Shown: positions 26,009 through 34,383 of the stretch, piece after piece
Numbering within the stretch: the first letter of the stretch is position 1
Layout of the letters: each line of letters opens with the position of its first letter
NCBI RefSeq assembly: GCF_021653975.1
Contig: NZ_JAJKFK010000003.1
Span: 124,001 to 188,000, forward strand
Source: Amycolatopsis sp. GM8
GTDB lineage: Bacteria > Actinomycetota > Actinomycetes > Mycobacteriales > Pseudonocardiaceae
DNA: 64,000 nucleotides
Reading direction: 5' to 3'
Made by a program: the position numbers and the translations under genes
Notes under the pieces: generated by a model
Told to the model about the DNA's origin: nothing
Database searches by the model: none
The model's input: the letters and a program-made list of their open reading frames with translations, nothing else

Positions 26009-26041
26009 CTAATATCTCAATCGCTGAGGTTAAGATATCAG
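26009..26041. promoter_or_regulatory. inverted-repeat operator candidate upstream of the aminotransferase
   Basis: CTAATATCTCAA (26009-26020), nine bases, then TTAAGATATCAG (26030-26041): two 12-base arms that match in inverse orientation except for two positions. The left arm is the exact reverse complement of the copy at 24067-24078 in the hyuA/GntR gap. It begins nine bases before the aminotransferase ATG, overlapping that gene's Shine-Dalgarno site, a position suited to repression. It also lies upstream of the rightward lipoprotein gene. Confidence 0.65.
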
Positions 26042-26086
26042 AAACCCGGTCGTAACGGGCTGCTGACGGCGTGCGACCGTTATGTC

Positions 26087-26731
26087 GTGGTCCGTTCTCG
26101 ATCATTTGCCCTGTTCGGCGTCCTCCTCGTGACCATCGCTGGTGCCGTGGCGTGTTCACAGCCGGAAAACCCGACCGCGACCGAGGTGGTCACGGTGGTG
26201 GCGGTGGACAAGCTCGGCAATCCGATACCGGGCTACGAGGTCGAGGCTTCGGACGGGTTCGTCGACGGGTGCATGGCCAGCGCGGCCGGCGGAGAGGGAC
26301 TGGTGTCGTGCTACCCCACCGCGTCGGGCGCCGACGTGTGCTGGGTCGACAGCGACCGCGTGACCTTGTTGTGCGGCACCGATCCGTGGGAGAAGAAGCT
26401 CCACCGGATGACGTCCGACGAGGAGATCGGCGCCGTGACGCCGAAGCCGGTGCCGGACCCGTGGGGGCTCGTGCTCGCGGACGGCGCCCGCTGCCGGCTG
26501 CGCAACGGAGGCTCGTGGGGCAGCCGGGCCGACGGCTGGGTCGGCGCGTACTCATGCGACCGTGGCGAGGCCGAATACGTGCTGGTGAGCCAGGATCAGC
26601 CGGAAAGCGTCGCGGACCGGTCGGGTCCGGTGTGGCAGGTCCACATCGGAGCGCTCGGGAACGAGGGCGACCAGTTCCCCGCACCGGCCCCGATCGCCGT
26701 CGCCACGGCTTACTTCGCCGGTACGCCGTAA
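26087..26731 (+). CDS. predicted lipoprotein of unknown function
   Basis: A 214-aa protein with a lipoprotein signal peptide: VRSRSF, hydrophobic core ALFGVLLVTIAGAV, then lipobox AVAC at about residues 20-23. GTG 26087 puts a normal-length signal at the N-terminus; the longer open frame from 25982 would bury it. The mature part has pairs of Cys and a small Trp/Gly-rich beta-type domain (ADGARCRLRNGGSWGSRADGWVGAYSC). No family is recognised. It lies nine bases before the membrane-tethered trypsin-type protease on the same strand, so the two are probably co-expressed and may meet outside the cell membrane. Confidence 0.75.
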   Translation: MVRSRSFALFGVLLVTIAGAVACSQPENPTATEVVTVVAVDKLGNPIPGYEVEASDGFVDGCMASAAGGEGLVSCYPTASGADVCWVDSDRVTLLCGTDPWEKKLHRMTSDEEIGAVTPKPVPDPWGLVLADGARCRLRNGGSWGSRADGWVGAYSCDRGEAEYVLVSQDQPESVADRSGPVWQVHIGALGNEGDQFPAPAPIAVATAYFAGTP

Positions 26732-26740
26732 GGAAAGGCC

Positions 26741-28258
26741 ATGACCGAGAACACCCGCGTCCAGGGTTACCTGGGCCGCATCGTCACGCCCGGCGGCGAG
26801 GTGGCGGGCACCTGCTTCCAGATCGCGCCGGGGCTGCTGGTGACCGCCCGGCACGTGATCGCCGAGCTGCCGGGGCCGGGACTGGCGGTGGAGGCCCTTG
26901 ACGGCTCCGGAGCACGCGGCGACGTGCGGGTGGTGCGGGTCGACGAGGTGCACGATCTGGCCCTGTTGCAAGGAAATGTCCCGCTGCCCGATCACGTGCG
27001 CCGCTGGCTCGCGAGCGACGGCGTGCCGTTGAACACCGAGGTCGTCGTCACCGGGGTGAGCCGGGTGGAAGACGGGGACCGCGACTATCGGTACCTCGAC
27101 GCTCCGGGCACCTGGGCCGGCGGCACCACCCGCGACGGCGAAGTGGCGCTCGGCCGGTTCTCGTCCCGGGACGTCGTGCTGGGCATGAGTGGTGCGCCCG
27201 TCCGGCGGGTCGCCGACGACCGGGTGGTGGGCGTCGTGTCCGCCCGTTACAACAGCGCCGACGGGTGGCTGGCCGGCACGGTGTGGGTCGCGCGGACCGA
27301 AGATCTCCGGAGCCTGCTTGAGGATCTGCGATCGGAGCCCGACGCGCAGCCGGTCGAGTGGGACGAACTCGGCGAGCTGCTCGACCTGCCGCGCACCGCC
27401 GCGTTACCCGGGGGCGCCCGGGTGAAACCGCTGACCGCGCTGCTCGCGGTGGTGGCCGCCATCGTGATCGCGGTCGCCGTCACCCTGGTCGTCCTCAGGC
27501 CGGGCGGCGACGTGGCCGCACCGAGCACGCCGGTCCGGTCCTCGGCGAACGCCAGCCCGGTGCCCGCGGACCCGGCCACGCCGCCGGTCCTCGTCGAGAA
27601 CGTCACGGCGTTGCGCAGCAACGCGGGTGACGGGAGCTTTGTGTTGCCCGAGCCGCTGGTCATGAGCCCCGCCGAGCTGGCGCGGTTCAACCAGGAGGTC
27701 TCGCCCAGCACGCGGGACTGGTGGAGCTGGTACGGCGAACGCGGCGGCGCCGCCCTCGGCTCCGGGCTGACCACGATCACCCTGCGCGGCAACACTTCCG
27801 AAACGGTCCGGATCGTGGATCTGAAGGCGGTCAAGCAATGCGGGCCACCGTTCGACGGCACCTACTTCCAGGGCTACAGCCAGGGCACCGGCGACAACAT
27901 CACGATCGGCTTCGACCTCGACGAGAGCGACCCGTCCGCACAGGAGATGGCCTATACGAGCGGGCGCGGTCTCTTCCCCACCGGCGACCACTTCTTCGAC
28001 CGCAAGACGGTCACGCTCGCGCCGGGCGAGGTCGAGACGATCACCGTCGGCGCGTTCACCAGCACCAGGTCCTGCACCTTCGGCCTGCAGCTCGTGGTCG
28101 CGACCGCCGCGGGATCGTTCACCCAGGACATCACGGACGCGGGCAAGCCGTTCGTGGTCAGCGCGATGGCACCGCCCGCCGTGGCCGGCCAGCCGCTTTC
28201 GGGGTACCGCCAGGCCTACCGGCTCGAAGAGGGCCGGGAGTGGGTGCGGGCCGGGTAA
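26741..28258 (+). CDS. membrane-tethered trypsin-like serine protease with outer C-terminal domain
   Basis: A 505-aa protein. Residues about 8-195 form a trypsin-fold domain with the triad His38 (TARHVI), Asp72 (VHDLALLQ) and Ser150 (GMSGAPV). There is no signal peptide. A single membrane helix (about 231-252, LTALLAVVAAIVIAVAVTLVVL) follows a basic residue pair, so the protease part should be cytosolic and the 250-residue C-terminal part outside. The outer part is Ser/Thr-rich at first, then beta-rich with two Cys. This is the reverse of a secreted protease and suggests signalling across the membrane. One TTA Leu codon occurs at residue 222. It lies between a lipoprotein gene and an anchored propeller-like gene. 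Confidence 0.85.
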   Translation: MTENTRVQGYLGRIVTPGGEVAGTCFQIAPGLLVTARHVIAELPGPGLAVEALDGSGARGDVRVVRVDEVHDLALLQGNVPLPDHVRRWLASDGVPLNTEVVVTGVSRVEDGDRDYRYLDAPGTWAGGTTRDGEVALGRFSSRDVVLGMSGAPVRRVADDRVVGVVSARYNSADGWLAGTVWVARTEDLRSLLEDLRSEPDAQPVEWDELGELLDLPRTAALPGGARVKPLTALLAVVAAIVIAVAVTLVVLRPGGDVAAPSTPVRSSANASPVPADPATPPVLVENVTALRSNAGDGSFVLPEPLVMSPAELARFNQEVSPSTRDWWSWYGERGGAALGSGLTTITLRGNTSETVRIVDLKAVKQCGPPFDGTYFQGYSQGTGDNITIGFDLDESDPSAQEMAYTSGRGLFPTGDHFFDRKTVTLAPGEVETITVGAFTSTRSCTFGLQLVVATAAGSFTQDITDAGKPFVVSAMAPPAVAGQPLSGYRQAYRLEEGREWVRAG

Positions 28259-28277
28259 CTGACAAGGAAGGATCGGC

Positions 28278-29441
28278 GTGCGGATCAGGACACTGCTCGT
28301 GCTGGTGGCCGCGGTCGTGTTGCTCGCGACCGCGATCACGGTGGTCGTGGTGGCGAAACCCTTCGCGGGTTCGTCCACTGTGGACGGCAGCTACGCGTAC
28401 ACGACCGAGCGCGAACTGGTCGTCATGCGGGACCGCACGATCGTCAGCCGGGTCAACCGGATCTTCGACCTCGCCGATCCACTGTGGAACAAGGTGGTGT
28501 GGACCGACGACGGCAATCGCGTCGCGCTCCTCTCGGACACGCAGATCCGGCAGGAGGACCCTCAGCAGACCGAACTGATCTGGGTCGACGTGCGGAGCGG
28601 GGAGCAGCACCGCGTCCCGTGCCCCCGCTGCGACGACCTGGCCGCCGCGGGCGGATCGTCGCTGCTGCTCACGGCCGGGGACGCCTTCACCACACTCGAC
28701 CTCAACGACCCCGCGCACCGCACGCCGGTCGAACTCCCGCCGGTCGGCGACAGCTCGTTCCTGCGGGGGTTCCTCACCTCCGGTGGCGGCAGGCTGTTGA
28801 CCCGGCAGGGCATTTCGGGTCAGCGCAACACCTACTTCCAGCGGCTGGAACTGGTGCGGATCGGGAACCCCGAGGGCACCCTGGTGGGCCGGTTCGAGTC
28901 GAACGACTACCCGGTGGCGACAGCGGGTCCCAGCGGCGACGGCGTGTTCGCGGTGGCGTTCCGCCCCGACCCGGGCGAGTGCGTCGAGGACTTCCCGGTC
29001 TACCTCATCGATGACAAGGGGCACCCGGGCAAGACCGACCTGTCCGCGGCCTATCCGCCCGGGTACGTGCGAGGCACGCAGGGCGGGATCGAGGTCCACG
29101 ACCTGTGGTGGGGACGCGACGGCCGGCTGCGGGCCACGATGTCGTCGTGGACGTGTGACAACAGCCGGCGGGCCGAGAACGACAAGCAGGTGCCCGCCCG
29201 GCCGTCCGCGGTGTGGCGGCTGGACGGCAACCGCTGGGCGCCCGACGCGGGCGAGGGCGTGACGTCGGCCCGGGAGATCAGCGGGTCCGTCCGGATGGAA
29301 CTCGCCGTCCCCGACTGCATCGGCCCGCTACCGGCGCAGGCGGACGTGACCTATTGCCGTACCGGCACCCTGTACCGGGCCGAGGACGGACGGCGCGACG
29401 TGGTCGCCGACCACGTTCTGGCGCTGTCCGCCCCGCACTGA
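28278..29441 (+). CDS. membrane-anchored extracytoplasmic beta-propeller-like protein
   Basis: A 387-aa protein from GTG 28278 (AAGGAAGG upstream). An N-terminal anchor (residues 3-26, IRTLLVLVAAVVLLATAITVVVV) is followed by an outside domain with repeated beta-strand patterns such as VVWTDDGNRVALLSD, TELIWVDVRSG and PVATAGPSGDGVFAVAF. These resemble TolB/WD-type propeller blades, though no clear repeat signature allows a firm family call. It contains several Cys, including CPRC. It is 19 bases downstream of the trypsin gene, and its stop directly abuts the stop of the convergent trypco1-type gene. A role in sensing or presenting ligand to the protease is inference. Confidence 0.7.
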   Translation: MRIRTLLVLVAAVVLLATAITVVVVAKPFAGSSTVDGSYAYTTERELVVMRDRTIVSRVNRIFDLADPLWNKVVWTDDGNRVALLSDTQIRQEDPQQTELIWVDVRSGEQHRVPCPRCDDLAAAGGSSLLLTAGDAFTTLDLNDPAHRTPVELPPVGDSSFLRGFLTSGGGRLLTRQGISGQRNTYFQRLELVRIGNPEGTLVGRFESNDYPVATAGPSGDGVFAVAFRPDPGECVEDFPVYLIDDKGHPGKTDLSAAYPPGYVRGTQGGIEVHDLWWGRDGRLRATMSSWTCDNSRRAENDKQVPARPSAVWRLDGNRWAPDAGEGVTSAREISGSVRMELAVPDCIGPLPAQADVTYCRTGTLYRAEDGRRDVVADHVLALSAPH

Positions 29442-29765
29442 TCAGGCGCCGGTCTCGTAGGTGAGTTTGACCTTGACCGTCGCGTCGAGGGAACCGCCCG
29501 CGACGATGATGTTGCCCTTCGCCGAGAAGCCGAGCCCGAACTCGATCTCCAGCTTGTCCGGGGAGACCGCGTTTCCCAGCCGGCCGAACATCTCCGCGGT
29601 GGAGCGCGCCGTGTTCACGATGACCTCCTGCGCCGTGTCGAGCAGATCCACCGCTCGGGCGCCCGCGTCGCTCAACCTCGATGTCGGTTCCGAACCCGGT
29701 ACCGTCACCGTCTCCACGAGCACGTCGACCCCACCGAACCGCATCGGCTCCAGACGTCCTGCCAC
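29442..29765 (-). CDS. trypco1-type (CU044_2847 family) small protein
   Basis: A 107-aa soluble protein. It has the family pattern of an N-terminal strand region (VDVLVETVTV), a helix with DLLDTAQEVIVNTARSTAEMFGRLG, and the diagnostic end KLEIEFGLGFSAKGNIIVAGGSLDATVKVKLTYE, close to the 'eieFGlklsa..g.iia.....a.fkVtl.w' profile of trypsin-co-occurring domain 1. Proteins of this family are encoded beside trypsin-like or other proteases in predicted bacterial conflict systems. GTG 29765 follows GAGGGGAG; an ATG at 29804 and an internal ATG at 29744 are poorer. It faces the trypsin/propeller genes tail to tail, which fits its family name. Confidence 0.8.
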   Translation of the reverse strand: MAGRLEPMRFGGVDVLVETVTVPGSEPTSRLSDAGARAVDLLDTAQEVIVNTARSTAEMFGRLGNAVSPDKLEIEFGLGFSAKGNIIVAGGSLDATVKVKLTYETGA

Positions 29766-29891
29766 AGCACAGCTCCCCTCCTCGACTGCGGACAATCTAC
29801 GCACCCACCGCCGCTCGGCGGGCAGGCACCGTCGATGAGTTCTGCGCGCCGGGCGGGTCTATCCGGGCGACGGACTCTGGAGGGAGCGGGC

Positions 29892-30506
29892 ATGAGCAAG
29901 GTGATCGCGGACATCTCGATGTCGCTGGACGGCTACGTCACCGCGACCGGGGTGGACCAGGAGCACGGCCTCGGTGTGGGCGGCGAGGCGATTCACGCGT
30001 GGGTGCTGGAGGAGCCGCGCTCCCCGGCCGACGAAACGGTGCTGGCGAACAGTTTCGAGCAGACCGGAGCCGTGGTGATGGGGCGGCGGCTGTACGACAT
30101 CGTGGACGGCCCGAACGGCTGGAACGACGATGTCGGGTACGGGCACGACCAGAACCAGTCGGCCGCGCCGCCGTGCTACGTGGTCACCCACGAACCGCCC
30201 GCGCACGTGCGGCTCGTGTCGAGGTTCCGGTTCGTGACCGGCGGCGTGGCGGCCGCCGTCGACCGGGCCCGCGCGTCCGCGGGCGGCAAGGACGTCGTGG
30301 TCATGGGCGGCGCGAACGTCATCGACCAGACCCTGGCGGCGGGCCTCGTCGACGAGCTGCGCATCCACCTGTCCCCCGTCCTCCTCGGCGGCGGGACCCG
30401 CCTGTTCGACCTCGCCGGGGCGGTGCCCCTGGTGCAGCGGGAAGTCACCGAATCACCCCGGGCTACGCATGTGACGTACGAGGTCGTCAGGGCCGCCGGG
30501 GCGTGA
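29892..30506 (+). CDS. RibD C-terminal / dihydrofolate reductase-like family protein
   Basis: A 204-aa protein with the RibD_C/DHFR-like fold: KVIADISMSLDGYVT at the start, AVVMGRRLYDIVDGPNGWND, VVTHEPPAHVRLVSRFRFVTGGVAAAVDRARASAGGKDVVVMGGANVIDQTLAAGLVDELRIHLSPVLLGGGTRLFDLAG. These are the NADPH-binding and 'p.llG.G.rLF' motifs of YwjB/YyaP-like proteins common in actinobacteria. Their physiological reductase substrates are mostly unknown. ATG 29892 has GGGAGCGGG upstream. It stands between the two parts of the protease cluster and looks like an unrelated passenger, 12 bases from the convergent CHAT gene. Confidence 0.88.
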   Translation: MSKVIADISMSLDGYVTATGVDQEHGLGVGGEAIHAWVLEEPRSPADETVLANSFEQTGAVVMGRRLYDIVDGPNGWNDDVGYGHDQNQSAAPPCYVVTHEPPAHVRLVSRFRFVTGGVAAAVDRARASAGGKDVVVMGGANVIDQTLAAGLVDELRIHLSPVLLGGGTRLFDLAGAVPLVQREVTESPRATHVTYEVVRAAGA

Positions 30507-30517
30507 CGGCGTCGGCC

Positions 30518-33142
30518 TCACGGGAACAGCGGCTGCGTGCCCGCACCGATGCAGACGAAACCCGCCGCTGCGGTTTCGTCGCCTGCCGACTGCTGGACTT
30601 CGGCGAGTGCGGTCGCCGGGGAGCGGCCGGCGGCTAGTCCTTTGTGGAACGCCGTCATGACCGGAGCTGTTGTCGCATCGGGGATCTGCAGCACGGAGGC
30701 GATCAGCTGCGCCGTCCCACGTGCGAGGAACGCCACCGCGAGGCCCATCAGCTCGTCGCCGGTATGCACGACGGGGCGGCCGCTGTCGCACGCGGCGAGC
30801 ACCAGGGTGTGCGGGACCCGCGGCAGCCGCTCCACGTCGTGGATCATCAGCGGACCGTCCGCGAGCGCGATGGCGGAGAACAACGGGTTTTCGGCGGACA
30901 GGTGGCCGTGCGCGGCGAGATGCACCAGCCTCGCGTCCGTCAGCACGCCACGGACCGCGTCGACCGAGGCCTCCGCACCGGTGAGCGCGACGCCACCGTG
31001 GATCGCCGCGACCTGCTCCGCCTCGCTGGCCGCGGCACGCAGCCGGGGACCCGCGACCGCCGCCACCGGGCCTTCGCCCACGTCCGGCGCGCGGTGGCGG
31101 GCCGCGTGCCAGAGCGTCGCGGATGGGGCGAGGGTGATGGGCCTCCCCCGGCAGGCCGGGAGCACGGACCACGGCAGGCTGTGCAACGGCCCGGTGGGCA
31201 CCACCACGAGCGGGCGGTCGGCCACTTCGGCGAGTGGCCTGAGCAGCAGCCCGTCGAGCCTCGCGGCGGCCGCCCGAAGCAACCCAGCGGCCGCCTCGCG
31301 CACCACCGCGGTCCCGGCCGACCTGCGCAGCGCGAAGGTCAGCCGCTCGACCAGATCCGCCGCTTCGGCCACCGTCGCGAGCCGGTGGCTGCGCACACAG
31401 CCGTCGACCACGGTCAGCGCGTGCAACTCGCCGTCGTGCCGCACGTATTCCACCAAGGCCCACGGCCCGAGCGCGGCGTGCAGCTCACCGGGCGTCACGG
31501 GGGCCGGCGACGCGCCGTCGGCTTGGCCGCCGAGGTACCGGCTGCGGTCCCGGATCTTCCGTTCGAGCGCCGCCTGCCGGGCCAGCAACGGCGCGGGCGC
31601 GGAGACCCGGTCGGCCAGGTCTCGCGTCACGGCGCGCAACTGGGCCAACAGCGCCGTCAGCTCCGGGTCGTCGGGCGGGCGGACCGGCGTGACCGGCAAC
31701 TGGCTGGCCCGTGCTCGTTCCGACCACTCCAGCGCCTTGTCGGTGCGGCCGGTGCGGAACGCCATCGTCAGCCCGAGCGCGGCCAGGTCGGCCCGATGCG
31801 CGGCGGCGTGCACGCGCAGGTCGGTGGCACCGAGGCCGGCGCCGTACTCGTCGAGGATCCGCAGGCCGGTGCGGGTGGCCGTCAGCGCGCCACGGAGGTC
31901 GCCGGCCGCCTGCCGTCGCAGGGCCCGCGCGTACCAGCCGCGGGCCCGGACCAGCGCAGGTCCCCTGGTCCGGGCCGCCGCCTGTTCGAGATACCCGCCG
32001 CCGCGGTCGGTGCGCGGTCCGCTCAGCTCGGCGGCGACGATCAGGGCGTCCAGCGCCGCGCCCGGCCAGCCCGTCGAGTCCAGCGTCGCCACCATCGTGT
32101 CGATGATCGCCGCCGGGACACGGGGGCGGCCGCCGCTCGCTTGCTGGGCGCGGAGCACGGAGAGCCGCGCCAGCTCGGTCCACTCGGGCCTGCCCTGGGC
32201 GCGGAGCCGTCGCAGCGCCGTACGAGCGTGACGTAGTGCCGCGTCCGGATCGCCGGCCAGCAGTCCGGCCTGCACCAACAGGAGCTGCACCTCGGGCACC
32301 TTCAGCGACCGGTTTTCCCGCCGGTAGGACTGGATCGCCTGCGCGGCGGCGACCTCGGCCTCGGCGGCCAGGCCCACCGACAGCAGCAGCTCGGCCCGGT
32401 CCTGGTGCAAGGTGCCCAGCTGGGCGCCGTGCGCGGCGATGATCTCCTCCGCCCGGCCGAGGTGGCGCAGCGCGGCCGGCACGTCCCCGCGCAGCGTCTC
32501 CATCAGGCCGAGGTTGTTGGCGATCAGGCCGATGGTCAGCGGACGGCCCAGCTGCCGGGCCAGGGTCTCGGCTTCGACCAGATCGCGTTCGGCGGCGGTG
32601 AACGCGTGGCGGTCGGAGTGCACGAGGGCCCGGTTGATCAGCATCCGCTGCACGCCCAGCAGGTCCCGATACCGCCGCAGCGCCCGCAGCGCCACGTCGA
32701 ACTCGGCCAGCGCGTCGTCGAGCCGGCCGATCACATGCAGCACGATGCCCCGTTGCGCGCGGGCCCTGGCCGCCTCGACGCCGTGCAGGTCAGGCAGGGC
32801 GGCGTCGATCTCGCGCAGCGCGGCCTGCGGCCGGCCGAGCTGAAGGACGGCGAACGCGAGCTTGTGCCGGGCCTGCGCGGTCAGCTCGGGCGAGCCCGCC
32901 CGAGCACCCCAGGTCATGGCCCGCCTCAGATGCCGGGCGGCGGCGCCGAGCTCGCCGACGTGCAGCAGCGCATGTCCCCACGCGCGTTCGGCGGTGGCGG
33001 CCGCCGCCGGATGGGTCGCACGGGCGGCGCGGCGCGCGGCCCGTTCCGCCAGCGGCAGCCCGGAGCCGGGGTCGCGGTCGACCGCCGCCTGCGCGGCGAG
33101 CGCGTCGGCCAGTACCGGGTCGTGGGGCGCGGGCTGTATCAC
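30518..33142 (-). CDS. TPR-repeat CHAT-domain protease
   Basis: An 874-aa protein. Residues about 20-560 are a helical TPR array (for example LHVGELGAAARHLRRAM, LIANNLGLMETLRGDVPAALRHLGRAEEI). A CHAT domain, a caspase-like cysteine peptidase, fills the last 250 residues. The dyad is His745 (LVHLAAHGHL) and Cys785 (VLAACDSG); ELMGLAVAFLARGTAQLIAS and the ending with CIGAGTQPLF are also typical. There is no export signal. GTG 33142 after GAGGA is chosen; the rest of the longer frame is a shadow. It is divergent from a subtilisin-type gene that heads a sigma-factor operon. The TPR array probably senses a partner; the target of cleavage is unknown. Confidence 0.92.
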   Translation of the reverse strand: MIQPAPHDPVLADALAAQAAVDRDPGSGLPLAERAARRAARATHPAAAATAERAWGHALLHVGELGAAARHLRRAMTWGARAGSPELTAQARHKLAFAVLQLGRPQAALREIDAALPDLHGVEAARARAQRGIVLHVIGRLDDALAEFDVALRALRRYRDLLGVQRMLINRALVHSDRHAFTAAERDLVEAETLARQLGRPLTIGLIANNLGLMETLRGDVPAALRHLGRAEEIIAAHGAQLGTLHQDRAELLLSVGLAAEAEVAAAQAIQSYRRENRSLKVPEVQLLLVQAGLLAGDPDAALRHARTALRRLRAQGRPEWTELARLSVLRAQQASGGRPRVPAAIIDTMVATLDSTGWPGAALDALIVAAELSGPRTDRGGGYLEQAAARTRGPALVRARGWYARALRRQAAGDLRGALTATRTGLRILDEYGAGLGATDLRVHAAAHRADLAALGLTMAFRTGRTDKALEWSERARASQLPVTPVRPPDDPELTALLAQLRAVTRDLADRVSAPAPLLARQAALERKIRDRSRYLGGQADGASPAPVTPGELHAALGPWALVEYVRHDGELHALTVVDGCVRSHRLATVAEAADLVERLTFALRRSAGTAVVREAAAGLLRAAAARLDGLLLRPLAEVADRPLVVVPTGPLHSLPWSVLPACRGRPITLAPSATLWHAARHRAPDVGEGPVAAVAGPRLRAAASEAEQVAAIHGGVALTGAEASVDAVRGVLTDARLVHLAAHGHLSAENPLFSAIALADGPLMIHDVERLPRVPHTLVLAACDSGRPVVHTGDELMGLAVAFLARGTAQLIASVLQIPDATTAPVMTAFHKGLAAGRSPATALAEVQQSAGDETAAAGFVCIGAGTQPLFP

Positions 33143-33221
33143 GGCGGGTCCTCGTGCTTCCGTCCCAGAAATACCTAGTTCGGGCGAGTACAGGACCCGT
33201 CCGGGAAAGGACACTGTTCCC

Positions 33222-34376
33222 ATGCTGATCCAAGTGGGGCCCGCTTTGCACCACAGTGACCAACTCGTCGTCGATCTGGGGCAGCTCGGGTTCGTGCTGG
33301 ACCTGCTCGACGAGCTGGGGGTCAAGCACTCCGCGCCCGGCCCCGGCGACCAGGACGAGCTGCTCGGGCTCGCCCGGCTGCGCGATCTCACCGAAGCCGA
33401 CGGGAGCGACCTCGAGGTGGGCGACGTGCTGGCCGTGCTGCGGCAGCAGGCGGCCGCCCGGCGGGACGGCTTCATCCCGCCGATGGGCCGCAACCGGGTG
33501 GTGGAGGCCGTGATCGGCGACGGTCACAAACCCATGGCGCTGGGCGAAGTCGGCTCCAGCGGGCACAAGCCGATGGCCGGTGCGGATCCGCAGCCCGTCG
33601 ACGCCTCCCAGCTGCCGGACGTGTCCATGATCGCCGCGGACGCCGGGAAGGGCGTGCACGTCGGCCTGGTCGACACCCCGGTCCCGCCGGTGCGGCCCGG
33701 CACGCCGGACAACCCGCTCCCCTACCGCGCCGGGCACGGTGAGTTCGTCGCGAGCCTCATCCGCCGGCAGGCGCCCGCAGCCGAGGTCACCACCGAAGGC
33801 GCGCTCGATCCCGAAACGGGGCGGGCTGATTCCTGGGACATCGCCCGGGCGATCCTGCGGCTGGTCACGACCGGCCAGCTGGACATCCTGAACCTGTCGC
33901 TCGGCTGCTACACGCTCGACGGGCCGCCACTGGTGATGACCCGCGCGATCGAACGGCTCGGCGACCGGGTGCTCGTGATCGCGGCGGCGGGCAACCACGG
34001 CGATTTCGCGCAGCTCGCCGGTGGCCGCACCGCCCGCTCCGGTTCCTGGCCCGCGGCGATCCCGCCGGTGATCGCGATCGGCGCGGCGGAGGACGACGGG
34101 ACCACCGCGTCGTTCAGCCCGAAACTGTCCTGGGTCAGCTGCACCGCGCCCGGCGTGGGCGTCGTCGGCTCCTACCTCACGGGCGAAGTCCGGACCAGCA
34201 CCGGGGACGTGCGTTTCGACGGACTGGCCCGGTGGAGCGGTACGTCGTTCGCGGCCGCCACGGTCTCCGGCGCGGTCGCCGCGCGTACGGTCCCCGGTTC
34301 GGTGACACCCCGGCAGGCATTGGCGGGCCTGCTGGCCGAAGGGACTCTGGTGCGACCGTTCGCCGAAGCGCGATGA
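33222..34376 (+). CDS. leaderless subtilisin-family (S8) serine protease
   Basis: A 384-aa protein with the S8 triad Asp151 (VGLVDTPV), His172 (RAGHGEFVASLI), oxyanion Asn258 (AAAGNHGD) and Ser342 (WSGTSFAAATVSG). No Sec or Tat signal is present; the N-terminal 140 residues are a helical region that could be a built-in inhibitory domain. Two copies of GHKPM (101-105, 114-118) sit just before the catalytic domain and may be a cleavage or hinge segment. The ATG follows AAAGGA at some distance. It is divergent from the CHAT gene and eight bases upstream of the sigma-factor gene, in an arrangement that recurs in actinobacteria. Confidence 0.9.
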   Translation: MLIQVGPALHHSDQLVVDLGQLGFVLDLLDELGVKHSAPGPGDQDELLGLARLRDLTEADGSDLEVGDVLAVLRQQAAARRDGFIPPMGRNRVVEAVIGDGHKPMALGEVGSSGHKPMAGADPQPVDASQLPDVSMIAADAGKGVHVGLVDTPVPPVRPGTPDNPLPYRAGHGEFVASLIRRQAPAAEVTTEGALDPETGRADSWDIARAILRLVTTGQLDILNLSLGCYTLDGPPLVMTRAIERLGDRVLVIAAAGNHGDFAQLAGGRTARSGSWPAAIPPVIAIGAAEDDGTTASFSPKLSWVSCTAPGVGVVGSYLTGEVRTSTGDVRFDGLARWSGTSFAAATVSGAVAARTVPGSVTPRQALAGLLAEGTLVRPFAEAR

Positions 34377-34383
34377 TGTGACC

